Source of the DNA: Rarobacter faecitabidus
GTDB taxonomy: Bacteria; Actinomycetota; Actinomycetes; Actinomycetales; Cellulomonadaceae
Length of the DNA: 64,000 bases
Assembly: GCF_006716265.1 (NCBI RefSeq)
Contig: NZ_VFOS01000001.1
Location: forward strand, 1,116,001 to 1,180,000
Reading direction: 5' to 3'
The position numbers and the translations under genes are program-made. This document shows, one piece after another, positions 1 through 7,689 of the stretch; the first letter of the stretch is position 1, and every line of letters starts with the position of its first letter. The notes below the pieces were generated by a model. That model ran no database searches, had not been told where the DNA came from, and saw only the letters and a list, made by a program, of their open reading frames with translations.

Positions 1-17
1 GCAGGTTCTCGCGTTCG

Positions 18-710
18 TCAGTCACGGACCGTCAGTCTAGCCTGGACGCGCGCGGCGGCGAAGATCTCGTCCAACTCCGCGATCCCCACCCCGCCCAAAC
101 TCGGGATGACGGTGGCACCCGGCTGATCCGAGATGGGCACCATGTGCGGAACCGCGACGGACACCGCACCGGACGCCATCGCGGATTGGAGGCCGGTGAG
201 GGAGTCCTCGATGGCGAGGCACTGCTCGATCGGCACGCCGAGTGCGCGGGCGGCGGCTAGGTACGGTTCGGGGTGAGGCTTGCCGCGAGTCACCGCGTCG
301 CCCGTGATCACCGCCTGGAAGCACCCCGCAGGGGCGCCATCGACGACGATTCGCGCGAGTTCGGTGTAGGACATGGTGACGAGCGCAGTCGGGATGCCTG
401 CGTCGCCGAGTTCCTGCAGGAGGGCGAACGCGCCCGGCTGCCACGGCACGTGCCTCCGTAGTTCCTGCGACACCGCTCCCACCATGTGCGCGACGATCTC
501 ATCGATGGGCATGGCAACCCCATACGTCTGCAGGATCGCTGCGGCGCCGACGAGAGAACTGCCGACCATCTGCAGTCCGTCCTCGTGTGTCCAGACTCCG
601 CCGAAGCTCTCGACAAGGGACGTCTCCGAGGCCATCCAGTAAGGCTCGGAGTCAATCAGCGTTCCGTCCATGTCGAAGAGGACCGCGGATAGACCGTTAG
701 TTAGGCGCAC
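18..710 (-). CDS. HAD-superfamily phosphatase (beta-phosphoglucomutase-like)
   Basis: Predicted cytosolic HAD hydrolase of about 230 aa, probably a sugar-phosphate phosphatase or phosphoglucomutase-like enzyme. All four HAD motifs are visible: DMDGTLIDSEP near the N-terminus (nucleophile Asp and acid/base Asp), a motif II Thr in VTMSYTE, the motif III Lys in RGKPHPEPY, and motif IV in AIEDSLTGLQSA. The reading frame stays open upstream, but that extension overlaps the divergent PAC2 gene and has no HAD character. I therefore place the start at the GTG at 710, nine codons before the nucleophile motif. A weak -10-like GAAAAT lies 6 nt before it. The gene is divergent from the PAC2 gene. The substrate cannot be told from the sequence. 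Confidence 0.85.
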   Translation of the reverse strand: MRLTNGLSAVLFDMDGTLIDSEPYWMASETSLVESFGGVWTHEDGLQMVGSSLVGAAAILQTYGVAMPIDEIVAHMVGAVSQELRRHVPWQPGAFALLQELGDAGIPTALVTMSYTELARIVVDGAPAGCFQAVITGDAVTRGKPHPEPYLAAARALGVPIEQCLAIEDSLTGLQSAMASGAVSVAVPHMVPISDQPGATVIPSLGGVGIAELDEIFAAARVQARLTVRD

Positions 711-755
711 TGCACCATTTTCGCAGATTGCACGGAATCCGAGCGCCGAACGCCC

Positions 756-761
756 TAGGGT
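756..761 (+). promoter_or_regulatory. -10 element TAGGGT, leaderless promoter of PAC2 gene
   Basis: TAGGGT fits TANNNT and ends 6 nt before the ATG at 768, so transcription would start at or beside the A of the start codon. No ribosome binding site is present. Confidence 0.55.
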
Positions 762-767
762 TGATAC

Positions 768-1721
768 ATGACAACGGATGACAGGACTCCCCCGAGCGAA
801 TCCGTGCGGATCGACGGCACGGTGATGTTCGCGGCGTTCGACGGCTGGAACGATGCCGGCAACGCGGCCTCCGGCGCGGTGCTTCACCTCGTGGAGGAGT
901 GGCACGCGAACGAGCACTACCGGCTCGACCCGGAGGATTATCACGACTTCCAGGTCAACAGGCCAGTCCTGACCCACCGCGGACTTTCCGAACGCAGCAT
1001 CGCCTGGCCGATCACCGCGATCTCGACGGCGACGGCGCCCGTCACGGGGCGCCAGGTCGCGCTCGTTCACGGGATCGAGCCGTCCATGCGCTGGAAGCGA
1101 TACTGCGCGGAGATCATTGCGACCGCGCAGGAACTGGGCGTGACAACCATCGTCGTTGTCGGGGCCCTGCTAGCGGACGTGCCGCACACGCGTCCCGTCC
1201 CGGTCTCGCTCTTCGCGGACGACGCCGATCTGCAGGATCGATTCGGCATCGAGTCGAGCGACTACGAAGGCCCCATCGGAATCGTCGGCGTGCTGCAGGA
1301 CATGGCGGCGCACGCCGGCCTCGACGCGTTCGCCCTGTGGGCGGCCGTCCCGCACTACGTTGCGCAGTCGCCCGCACCCAAAGCCACGCTTGCAATCCTG
1401 CGCAGGATCGAGGACCTGCTCGGGGAGCCGATTCCCGCTGACGCGTTGGCGCAGGATTCCGAGGCGTGGCAGCGCGGGGTTGACGACCTGGCCCGCGAGG
1501 ACGAGCAGATCGCCGAGTACGTCCAGCAACTCGAGGCCGTGAAGGATACAGCGGATCTGCCCGAGGCGAGTGGCGATGCTATCGCTGAGGAATTCGAGCG
1601 GTTCTTGCGGCGGCGCGGCTTCCAGCAGCGCGGTGGTGCGCGGGGCCAGGATTCGAGTGGACGAGCGCTCCCTAGCGACTCCGGCTCCGCGATTCCCGAG
1701 GACCCGAGCGGCGACGACTGA
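768..1721 (+). CDS. PAC2 family protein (proteasome-assembly-chaperone fold)
   Basis: Conserved actinobacterial protein of 317 aa resembling M. tuberculosis Rv2125 and the archaeal/eukaryotic PAC2 proteasome-assembly chaperone fold. The N-terminal FAAFDGWNDAGNAASGAV and the central VVVGALLADVPHTRP are typical of the family. The C-terminal 70 residues are acidic and low-complexity. It is cytosolic, with no signal peptide or membrane segment. Its exact job in bacteria is not established; a role linked to proteasome or ATP-grasp-type proteins is only an association. It is convergent with mshC. Confidence 0.88.
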   Translation: MTTDDRTPPSESVRIDGTVMFAAFDGWNDAGNAASGAVLHLVEEWHANEHYRLDPEDYHDFQVNRPVLTHRGLSERSIAWPITAISTATAPVTGRQVALVHGIEPSMRWKRYCAEIIATAQELGVTTIVVVGALLADVPHTRPVPVSLFADDADLQDRFGIESSDYEGPIGIVGVLQDMAAHAGLDAFALWAAVPHYVAQSPAPKATLAILRRIEDLLGEPIPADALAQDSEAWQRGVDDLAREDEQIAEYVQQLEAVKDTADLPEASGDAIAEEFERFLRRRGFQQRGGARGQDSSGRALPSDSGSAIPEDPSGDD

Positions 1722-1775
1722 GGCACAAACAACCCCGGCTAGCGGCGTTCATCGCGCGACAACTCGGCAACACCG

Positions 1776-3074
1776 CTACAGGTCGATCCCGAGCAGCGCC
1801 GAGAGCGTGCGCGAAACGATGCCAGCCGCTGCGGGTACACCGTCGTCGCCGGTTTCCGCGGCCGCAATGGTGCGGGCGGACCACTCGTCCATCGCGCGCA
1901 GCGCACGCGGGGTGTCGAGATCGTCGCGAACCGCGGCGCGGACCTCGTCCAAGAACTCGATCGGATCCGCGCCCCCATACCCACTCAGCGCACGCCGCCA
2001 GGTGGAGATGCGGGACTGCGCACGCTCGACAGCGTCGTCGTACCATTCCCAATCGCGGCGGTAATGGTTACTCAGGATCGCCACCCGGATCGCCGCGGGC
2101 GGGGCGCCGCCGGCGAGCAGCGTCGAAACGAAGACGAGGTTCCCGAGCGACTTGCTCATCTTCTCGCCCTGATAGCTCACGAGGCCCGCATGGACGTGGT
2201 GACGCGCACCAAGGTGGCGCGCCCGCGATCCGGCCGGATCGAGGCCCTGGCTGTGCGCGGTGGACATCTCGTGGTGCGGGAACAGCAGATCCTGCCCCCC
2301 GCCTTGAACGTCGAAGACCGCACCAAGGCCCGCCCTCGCGATCACGGCGCATTCGATGTGCCATCCCGGGCGGCCGTGGCCAAGGGATCGCCCATCCCAC
2401 GAAGGTTCACCGGGACGAGCCGCCAGCCATAGCAGCGGATCGAGTTCATCGCGCTTGCCCGCTCGGCCGGGGTCCCCACCGCGCTCGGCGAAGACCGCCA
2501 GCATTCCGTCGCGGTCGAGGTGGGCAACGGATCCGAACGAATCGATCTTGCTTAGGTCCGCATAGACGTCGAGGGAGCCGGGTTCGGCCGCCTCGGGAGC
2601 GGGAACGAAGTAGGCCAACCCTGCGGCAACGAACTCTTCGATCGCGTCGATAACGGCCGGAATGGACTCAGTTGCCGAAATATACGTATCGGGCGGGATC
2701 ACGCTGAGCGCGGTCATGTCGCGGCCGTACAGGGCGCTCTGCGCCTCGGCGAGGTCGCGCCAATCGACCCCCGTAGCCGTCGCGCGCTCGAGCAAAGGGT
2801 CGTCCACATCGGTGACGTTCGAGGTGTAGAGAACAGTCAGCCCCGCGTCGATCCAGGCACGGTGCAGCACATCGAACGCCAGATAGGTGGCCGCGTGGCC
2901 GACGTGCGTGGCGTCATAGGGGGTCACACCGCAGACGTAGAGTCCGGCCTTGTCGGCACCCTCGATGACGGTGTCCACGACGGCCCTGGCGGACGAATCG
3001 AAAGCCCGCACCGGGGCGAGCTGATGCGGCGAATCGGGCAGGTCGGGGATGGTGGGGCGAGGCCAGGAAAGCAC
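1776..3074 (-). CDS. mshC: Cysteine--1-D-myo-inosityl 2-amino-2-deoxy-alpha-D-glucopyranoside ligase
   Basis: MshC joins L-cysteine to GlcN-Ins in an ATP-dependent reaction, the third step of mycothiol synthesis. It derives from cysteinyl-tRNA synthetase. The 432-aa protein has the CysRS-like zinc/HIGH region (LYVCGVTPYDATHVGHA, about residues 46-62), GWHIECAVIA with a zinc-binding His/Cys, the FPHHEMSTAHS segment and the KMSKS loop as GEKMSKSLGN. It is shorter than CysRS at the C-terminus, as expected for MshC. The start is GTG at 3074, with a -10 hexamer 6 nt upstream. Position near uppP and the PAC2 gene matches mycobacterial order. Confidence 0.95.
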   Translation of the reverse strand: MLSWPRPTIPDLPDSPHQLAPVRAFDSSARAVVDTVIEGADKAGLYVCGVTPYDATHVGHAATYLAFDVLHRAWIDAGLTVLYTSNVTDVDDPLLERATATGVDWRDLAEAQSALYGRDMTALSVIPPDTYISATESIPAVIDAIEEFVAAGLAYFVPAPEAAEPGSLDVYADLSKIDSFGSVAHLDRDGMLAVFAERGGDPGRAGKRDELDPLLWLAARPGEPSWDGRSLGHGRPGWHIECAVIARAGLGAVFDVQGGGQDLLFPHHEMSTAHSQGLDPAGSRARHLGARHHVHAGLVSYQGEKMSKSLGNLVFVSTLLAGGAPPAAIRVAILSNHYRRDWEWYDDAVERAQSRISTWRRALSGYGGADPIEFLDEVRAAVRDDLDTPRALRAMDEWSARTIAAAETGDDGVPAAAGIVSRTLSALLGIDL

Positions 3075-3080
3075 GGGTCA

Positions 3081-3086
3081 ACCTTA
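3081..3086 (-). promoter_or_regulatory. -10 element TAAGGT, leaderless promoter of mshC
   Basis: On the minus strand TAAGGT ends exactly 6 nt before the mshC GTG. The same geometry recurs at many genes in this window. Confidence 0.55.
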
Positions 3087-3130
3087 CCGGCCCGGCGAGG
3101 GCGAATGGCTCCCGGCCTGCCCGCTCGTCG

Positions 3131-4015
3131 TCAGACGGAGCCGTAGGCGTGCAGGGTGCCCGTCCCGAGCAGAATGACGATCACCGCGGCTAAACCGATG
3201 CGGTACCAGACGAAGGGCGCGTACGACTTCTTGGACACGAGCGCGAGGAATCCGATGATGACGGCGTATCCGACTCCGAAGGCAACGAGAGTGGCAACGG
3301 CGGTCGCCAGGGCGGATGGCGCCCCGGCGATCGCCGGCTCCCCCGCGGTCTTCGCCAACTGGTACAGGCCGGAACCGAGCACAGCGGGCAGGGCCAGCAG
3401 GAAGGAATAGCGGGCCGCGGCCTCGCGCGTATAGCCGAGCAGCAGACCCATCGTGATCGTGCCGCCCGAGCGCGAAACTCCGGGGATGAGAGCCAGCGAC
3501 TGCGCGAAGCCGAAACCGATGGCGTGCGGAAGGGTGAGTTCGTTCAGGTCGCGGCGCTTCTTCCCAATCCGGTCCGCGAAGCCGAGGAATACCGCGAAGA
3601 CTGCGAGCGTGCCCGCGATCAGGTAGAGGTTGCGGAACGTGCTCTCGATCGTGTCCTGGAAGGCCAGGCCGAGCACGACGATCGGGACAGAGCCGAGCAC
3701 GATGAACCAGGCGAGCTGAGCATCGGGGTCCGCCTCCGCGGTTCGGGTGGGCCAACCGGCACGCGCTCGCCAGTTCGGACCGCGCCTACCAATCAGCGCG
3801 CGCCACCAAGCCGCGATGATGCGCGCGATGTCCTTGCGGAAGTAGATGATGACGGCGGCTTCGGTGCCGATCTGAGTGATCGCGGTGAAGGCCGCACCAG
3901 GATCGTTCGCCCCGATGAGTTCGCCAACGATCCGCAGGTGAGCACTCGAAGATACGGGGAGAAATTCCGTGAGCCCTTGCACGATGCCCAGGACGATTGC
4001 ATGCCACAGTTCCAC
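3131..4015 (-). CDS. uppP: Undecaprenyl-diphosphatase UppP/BacA
   Basis: Integral membrane phosphatase of 294 aa that converts undecaprenyl pyrophosphate to the monophosphate and so recycles the lipid carrier for peptidoglycan and other envelope polymers. Loss or excess alters bacitracin sensitivity in related bacteria. Both signature motifs are present: [15 protein letters not shown] near the N-terminus (catalytic Glu, Ser, His) and [10 protein letters not shown] in the middle (catalytic Arg). About eight hydrophobic segments are visible. The start is a GTG with a -10 hexamer 6 nt upstream. The stop lies 56 nt before the mshC start, but mshC appears to have its own promoter. Confidence 0.96.
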   Translation of the reverse strand: MELWHAIVLGIVQGLTEFLPVSSSAHLRIVGELIGANDPGAAFTAITQIGTEAAVIIYFRKDIARIIAAWWRALIGRRGPNWRARAGWPTRTAEADPDAQLAWFIVLGSVPIVVLGLAFQDTIESTFRNLYLIAGTLAVFAVFLGFADRIGKKRRDLNELTLPHAIGFGFAQSLALIPGVSRSGGTITMGLLLGYTREAAARYSFLLALPAVLGSGLYQLAKTAGEPAIAGAPSALATAVATLVAFGVGYAVIIGFLALVSKKSYAPFVWYRIGLAAVIVILLGTGTLHAYGSV

Positions 4016-4021
4016 CCCCGC

Positions 4022-4027
4022 ACACTA
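4022..4027 (-). promoter_or_regulatory. -10 element TAGTGT, leaderless promoter of uppP
   Basis: Minus-strand TAGTGT ends 6 nt before the uppP GTG at 4015. Confidence 0.55.
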
Positions 4028-4132
4028 CCGCAGTCGGCGTGCCCCGAACCCCGCGACGCGCTCGGTACCTATCCCGCTGCCCCTCCCGCGCCATTTGGCG
4101 CGGCCGACCACAGCGGCGCTAGGTGCACGAGA

Positions 4133-4447
4133 CTACTTGCGATCGTCGTCCTCATCCTCGTCGTCGAACTCGTCGTCATCGTCGTCATCCGCGTCACCGT
4201 CGCCTCGCACTACGGCCTGCTCGAGGTCTTCCTCATCGTCGTCATCCTCATCCGCTAGAACGAATGGCGTCGCCTCGCCGTACTCGAGCCCGAGCGACTC
4301 GTCGTAGACGTCGAAAGCGTCAGCGAGTACGTAATATGCGTCGTCCACGCCCGGGTCGTCCTCGGATCTGCGCATGGTCACCGCGCTGTAGTGCGCCTCT
4401 AGGGCGGCAATCAGGCGGTCCAGTGCGGCACGTGGGTCAACAGTCAT
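4133..4447 (-). CDS. Small conserved acidic protein with poly-Asp/Glu tail
   Basis: A 104-aa cytosolic protein. The first 65 residues are helical (MTVDPRAALDRLIAALEAHY...) and resemble a small family of conserved actinobacterial proteins found beside uppP and DUF5703 genes. Some database entries call these primosomal protein, for which I see no support. The last 40 residues are almost entirely Asp/Glu with a short basic end (DDDRK). A -10-like TACCGT lies 7 nt before the ATG, so the transcript may be nearly leaderless. Function unknown; the tail could mimic nucleic acid or bind metals or basic proteins. Confidence 0.75.
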   Translation of the reverse strand: MTVDPRAALDRLIAALEAHYSAVTMRRSEDDPGVDDAYYVLADAFDVYDESLGLEYGEATPFVLADEDDDDEEDLEQAVVRGDGDADDDDDDEFDDEDEDDDRK

Positions 4448-4630
4448 ACCCCTGACGGTAGCGCGCCCGGCACGTAAATGTCACCGCGTTATGGGAAAAC
4501 TTGGGACGCACTTCGATTTCGCGCAAGGCAGCTCCAGGCGAAAACTGTCCAAAGGCACCTTTCGGGACGGATCGCCTGTTAACGTTCTGTCAATCGAGTT
4601 CAGTCGCCAGGCAGGGATGAGGAGTCACCA

Positions 4631-4834
4631 ATGCGCACGCACACGCCACGCGAATACGAATATCGCGTTCTGACCATCACCCCGGACACCTCACGCAATG
4701 ACGCTCGCGCGATGCTGACGCACGAGGCCGAGTACGGTAAGTGGGAACTCGCCCGGACGCGCAAGTACTTCGGTGGCATGCGCAAGGTGTGGTTGCGGCG
4801 GCGCGTCATGCGCATCAGTTCGACGCTGGAGTGA
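4631..4834 (+). CDS. DUF5703 family small protein
   Basis: A 67-aa conserved actinobacterial protein with the family pattern YEYRVLTITPDTSR, then EYGKWELARTRKYFGGMRKVWLRRRVMR. It is strongly basic at the C-terminus and cytosolic. A good ribosome binding site (GGATGAGGAG) lies just upstream of the ATG. It is convergent with the M20 peptidase gene, 20 nt away. An equivalent small gene sits next to uppP in mycobacteria (from memory, Rv2137c). Function unknown. Confidence 0.82.
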   Translation: MRTHTPREYEYRVLTITPDTSRNDARAMLTHEAEYGKWELARTRKYFGGMRKVWLRRRVMRISSTLE

Positions 4835-4854
4835 GTTCCCGCCGCGCGTTCGAC

Positions 4855-6183
4855 CTACAGGCCGAGCAGTAGATCGCGCAGGACGCGCACCCCGAATCTG
4901 AGCGATTCGACCGGCACCCTCTCGTCCACGCCGTGGAACATGCCCGTGAAGTCGAGGTCCGCGGGTAACTGGAGGGGCACGAATCCATACCCCGCTATTC
5001 CCAGTCGTGACAGCGACTTGTTGTCGGTGCCGGCGCTGAGCATGTAGGGCAGGACGGGCGCCCCGGGGTCGTGTCGCTGTAGAGCTTCGATCATCCGAGT
5101 GACCAGCGGCGCCTCGAAGTCTGCCTCGATCGAGCCGTCGGCGTAGATCGGATCGATGCGAACTCGCTCGCCGGCGAGTTGTGCGAGCGCCGCCATACCG
5201 GCCACCTCGTCACCGGGCAGGAAACGCGCATCGACCACGGCCGACGCGCTACCTGGGATGACGTTGTCCTTGTAACCGGCATCGAGACGCGTCACGTTCG
5301 TGGTGTTGCGCACCGCCGCGCCGACGAATTTCTTTGCCGGGCCGAGTTTGTCGATCAGTTCCTGCACGGCCGCTTCGTCGTCCGGGTCGAAACGCGTCCC
5401 GACGAGTTCGGCCACGCCGGCCAGCAGTCCGTTCATGGTGGGAGTCAGGCGCATGGGCCAGCGATGTCCGCCGATGCGCACGAGCGCCTCCGCAAGGGTC
5501 GTGATCGCGCTGTCCTGGTGCACGCCCGAGCCGTGACCTGCCGCGCCGTCAGCGACCAGCCTGAGCCATGCCAGGGACTTCTCCGCGCTCTGCAGCAAAT
5601 ACGCGCGCTGTCCATCAATCTCGACCGAGAAGCCACCCACCTCGCTTATGGCCTCGGTCGCGCCCTCGAACAGGTCGCGATGATGCTTGACGAGGTACCC
5701 GGCGCCGAAGTTGCCGCCGGCCTCCTCGTCCGCAAAGAACCCGAGAATCACGTCCCGCTCGGTCCGCAGACCGCGGCGGGCCAGTTCGCGGACGACTGCG
5801 AGGATCATCGCGTCCATGTCCTTCATGTCCACGGCGCCCCGGCCCCAGATCAGTCCGTCGACGATTTCGCCGCCCAGGGGTGGCACGCTCCAGTCGGACG
5901 CGATGGCCGGCACCACGTCGAGGTGCCCATGCAGGACGAGAGCTGGGCGTGATGGGTCGCGCCCAGGGATGCGAGCGATCACGTTGCCGCGGCGCGGCGC
6001 GGATTCGATGTAGGTGGAATCGATGCCGACATCGGACAGCAGTTCCATGACGAGCTCGGCAGCCTCGCGTTCCCCCGGGCCCGAGTCGTCGCCGTAGTTC
6101 TGGCTGTCGATTCGGATCAGCCGCTGGCAGATCTGGACGACCTCGTCCTCCGCGACCACCGCCGCCGGCTTCTCGGTGTTCAT
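4855..6183 (-). CDS. M20 family metallopeptidase (dipeptidase/deacylase type)
   Basis: Zinc-dependent M20/M28-clan hydrolase of 442 aa, probably a dipeptidase or N-acyl-amino-acid deacylase. The active site residues are visible: HGHLDVVP (zinc His and neighbouring Asp), WGRGAVDMKD (bridging Asp), and DEEAGGNFGAG (catalytic Glu and zinc Glu). A dimerisation lid follows around residues 190-310. The frame is open further upstream into the tRNA terminator, but ATG at 6183, preceded by an AGGA-like site, is the natural start. From memory, Rv2141c is the mycobacterial counterpart in the same region. Substrate unknown. Confidence 0.9.
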   Translation of the reverse strand: MNTEKPAAVVAEDEVVQICQRLIRIDSQNYGDDSGPGEREAAELVMELLSDVGIDSTYIESAPRRGNVIARIPGRDPSRPALVLHGHLDVVPAIASDWSVPPLGGEIVDGLIWGRGAVDMKDMDAMILAVVRELARRGLRTERDVILGFFADEEAGGNFGAGYLVKHHRDLFEGATEAISEVGGFSVEIDGQRAYLLQSAEKSLAWLRLVADGAAGHGSGVHQDSAITTLAEALVRIGGHRWPMRLTPTMNGLLAGVAELVGTRFDPDDEAAVQELIDKLGPAKKFVGAAVRNTTNVTRLDAGYKDNVIPGSASAVVDARFLPGDEVAGMAALAQLAGERVRIDPIYADGSIEADFEAPLVTRMIEALQRHDPGAPVLPYMLSAGTDNKSLSRLGIAGYGFVPLQLPADLDFTGMFHGVDERVPVESLRFGVRVLRDLLLGL

Positions 6184-6223
6184 CTCACGCTCGATTCCTG
6201 GTCGTGACGCAGTGCCAAACGAG

Positions 6224-6253
6224 AAAACCCGAACCCACGTCCATGGGTTCGGG
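6224..6253 (-). terminator. Rho-independent terminator of tRNA-Leu
   Basis: Perfect 10-bp inverted repeat (CCCGAACCCA / TGGGTTCGGG) with a 6-nt loop, followed on the minus strand by TTTTCT. It lies between the tRNA 3' end and the M20 peptidase start. Confidence 0.85.
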
Positions 6254-6282
6254 CCTTGGGGATACTCGGCGATATCCCAATG

Positions 6283-6367
6283 TGTCCGGAGGGGGACTTG
6301 AACCCCCACGCCCGATAAAGGGCACTAGCACCTCAAGCTAGCGCGTCTGCCATTCCGCCACCCGGAC
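6283..6367 (-). tRNA. tRNA-Leu (anticodon GAG)
   Basis: An 85-nt class II tRNA. The acceptor stem GTCCGGG pairs with TCCGGAC. The anticodon stem CTAGC/GCTAG encloses loop TTGAGGT, giving anticodon GAG for CUC/CUU codons. A long variable arm is present, and the T-arm is GGGGG-TTCAAGT-CCCCC. CCA is not encoded and must be added after transcription. Confidence 0.97.
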
Positions 6368-6407
6368 AAGGTCGCTGCCGTCCGCATTTCAGCGGGCAAC
6401 GCTGAGT

Positions 6408-6413
6408 ACGTTA
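6408..6413 (-). promoter_or_regulatory. -10 element TAACGT upstream of tRNA-Leu
   Basis: Minus-strand TAACGT would start transcription about 34 nt before the mature tRNA. No convincing -35 is seen. Confidence 0.4.
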
Positions 6414-6467
6414 GCACGATTTGACGCCCACTTACGAATCGGCGCCATCACAACGATGGCGCTCGTC

Positions 6468-7490
6468 TCAGTCCGTCGATGCGCGGTGGGCGCGGCGGGG
6501 CTTCTGCGGCTCACGAGGCTCGTTGGCGGGCCGCTGTCCGGCGATACGCGCCGCTACGGCTTCGCGGTTTTCCGAGGAGAGTTCCTCATCGAGGCGCAAG
6601 CCGTCCAGGGTGACGCGAAGGATGGAACGAGCCTCGCGCGGCAGGGGAAGGAGCGGCTTGGGGAGTTCGCCCATCTCGCGACCTCGCAGCGTGCCGATCG
6701 CGTGCGAGAGTCGCATGGGCCCATACTGGTCGGCCAGCAAAGACAGCGGTGCCAGCGCGCGTTGCATGAGCCGGGCATCTCCCCTGCGACCCGCTGTGGC
6801 GGCATGGACGAGCGCTCCGCAATACTCCGGAAGCACTCCTGCGAGCGCGCTGTGCCAGGTCCCCATACCTTCGATCAGCACCTGCGCACTAAACGTCAGA
6901 GTGGAAAAGCCGTACTCCACCCGCTGAGCGGTGCGCGGCGACAGCCCCTCGAGGACGCGCGTGCGACGCTGCTTCGCCTCCGCAGCTGTCACGGCAGCAT
7001 CTTTGATGCCGCCCACACCCCTGAACGTCGCGATCTTGGCCAGGTCCTCCGCTGAGATGCGGTAGTGGGTGGCGCCGGGGTTGTGATCGACCCAGATCGG
7101 CAAAGGGGCGACCGACGCCACATCACGGTAGAGCCCGAGCACCTCCTCGCCGCGCAGCGGGCTGGGGGCCACGGGCTGCAGTAGCAGTGCGTCGGCGCCG
7201 CAGGACGAGGCCTCCTGCGCGTTCGCCACCACGTTGGCGGCGGCGGGATCGGAGATTCCGACGAGCACTTTGGCTCGCCCGTCGGTCTTCGCGACGACGA
7301 GTCTTGTGGCGCGGCGACGGATGCTGTGCGGCACGTACATCGCCCCGCCCGTCCCGCTTAGCACGCCAAGAGAGGTGGCACCCGCGGCAATCGCGTCTTC
7401 TACGAGCGACTCCATCGTCGCGGTGAGGAGTTTGCCAGATTCGTCGCGGGGTGTCGGCAGGTATGCCGTGTAAGTTCCGAGAATTGGCAC
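6468..7490 (-). CDS. DapA/NAL-family class I aldolase, atypical active site
   Basis: A 340-aa protein of the dihydrodipicolinate synthase / N-acetylneuraminate lyase family (TIM barrel, Schiff-base lysine). The lysine strand is present as GVGGIKDA. Other positions depart from DapA. The GTTGE loop reads SGTGGA. By an ungapped match, the YNVPGRTG segment reads DHNPGATH, so the catalytic Tyr is Asp and the carboxylate-binding Arg is Ala. The protein is also longer than DapA (about 290 aa), with a basic Pro/Arg tail. It probably uses another 2-oxo acid. GTG start with a -10 hexamer 6 nt upstream. Confidence 0.8.
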   Translation of the reverse strand: MPILGTYTAYLPTPRDESGKLLTATMESLVEDAIAAGATSLGVLSGTGGAMYVPHSIRRRATRLVVAKTDGRAKVLVGISDPAAANVVANAQEASSCGADALLLQPVAPSPLRGEEVLGLYRDVASVAPLPIWVDHNPGATHYRISAEDLAKIATFRGVGGIKDAAVTAAEAKQRRTRVLEGLSPRTAQRVEYGFSTLTFSAQVLIEGMGTWHSALAGVLPEYCGALVHAATAGRRGDARLMQRALAPLSLLADQYGPMRLSHAIGTLRGREMGELPKPLLPLPREARSILRVTLDGLRLDEELSSENREAVAARIAGQRPANEPREPQKPRRAHRASTD

Positions 7491-7496
7491 CGTCTT

Positions 7497-7502
7497 AGCG
7501 TA
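7497..7502 (-). promoter_or_regulatory. -10 element TACGCT, leaderless promoter of DapA-like gene
   Basis: Minus-strand TACGCT ends 6 nt before the GTG at 7490. Confidence 0.5.
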
Positions 7503-7689
7503 TCCGCCGCGACCGTTTTCGGGTACCTTTTACCGGCAAATCGTACAAAGTTGACGGTATCCGCAAAGATAACGTTTCGGCACTGCCACGACGCGACGCG
7601 AGCCCCCCGGCCGGTGCGCGGGCGGTTTCCCGAGAACTGCACACCGACCGGGGTGATCGCCCGCGGCGTGCGGGAAACCAGCGGTAGAT

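Noticed and set aside
6184-6309. N-terminal extension of the M20 peptidase into the tRNA region
   Set aside because: It would be encoded by the tRNA terminator and the tRNA 3' end. ATG 6183 gives the expected family start.
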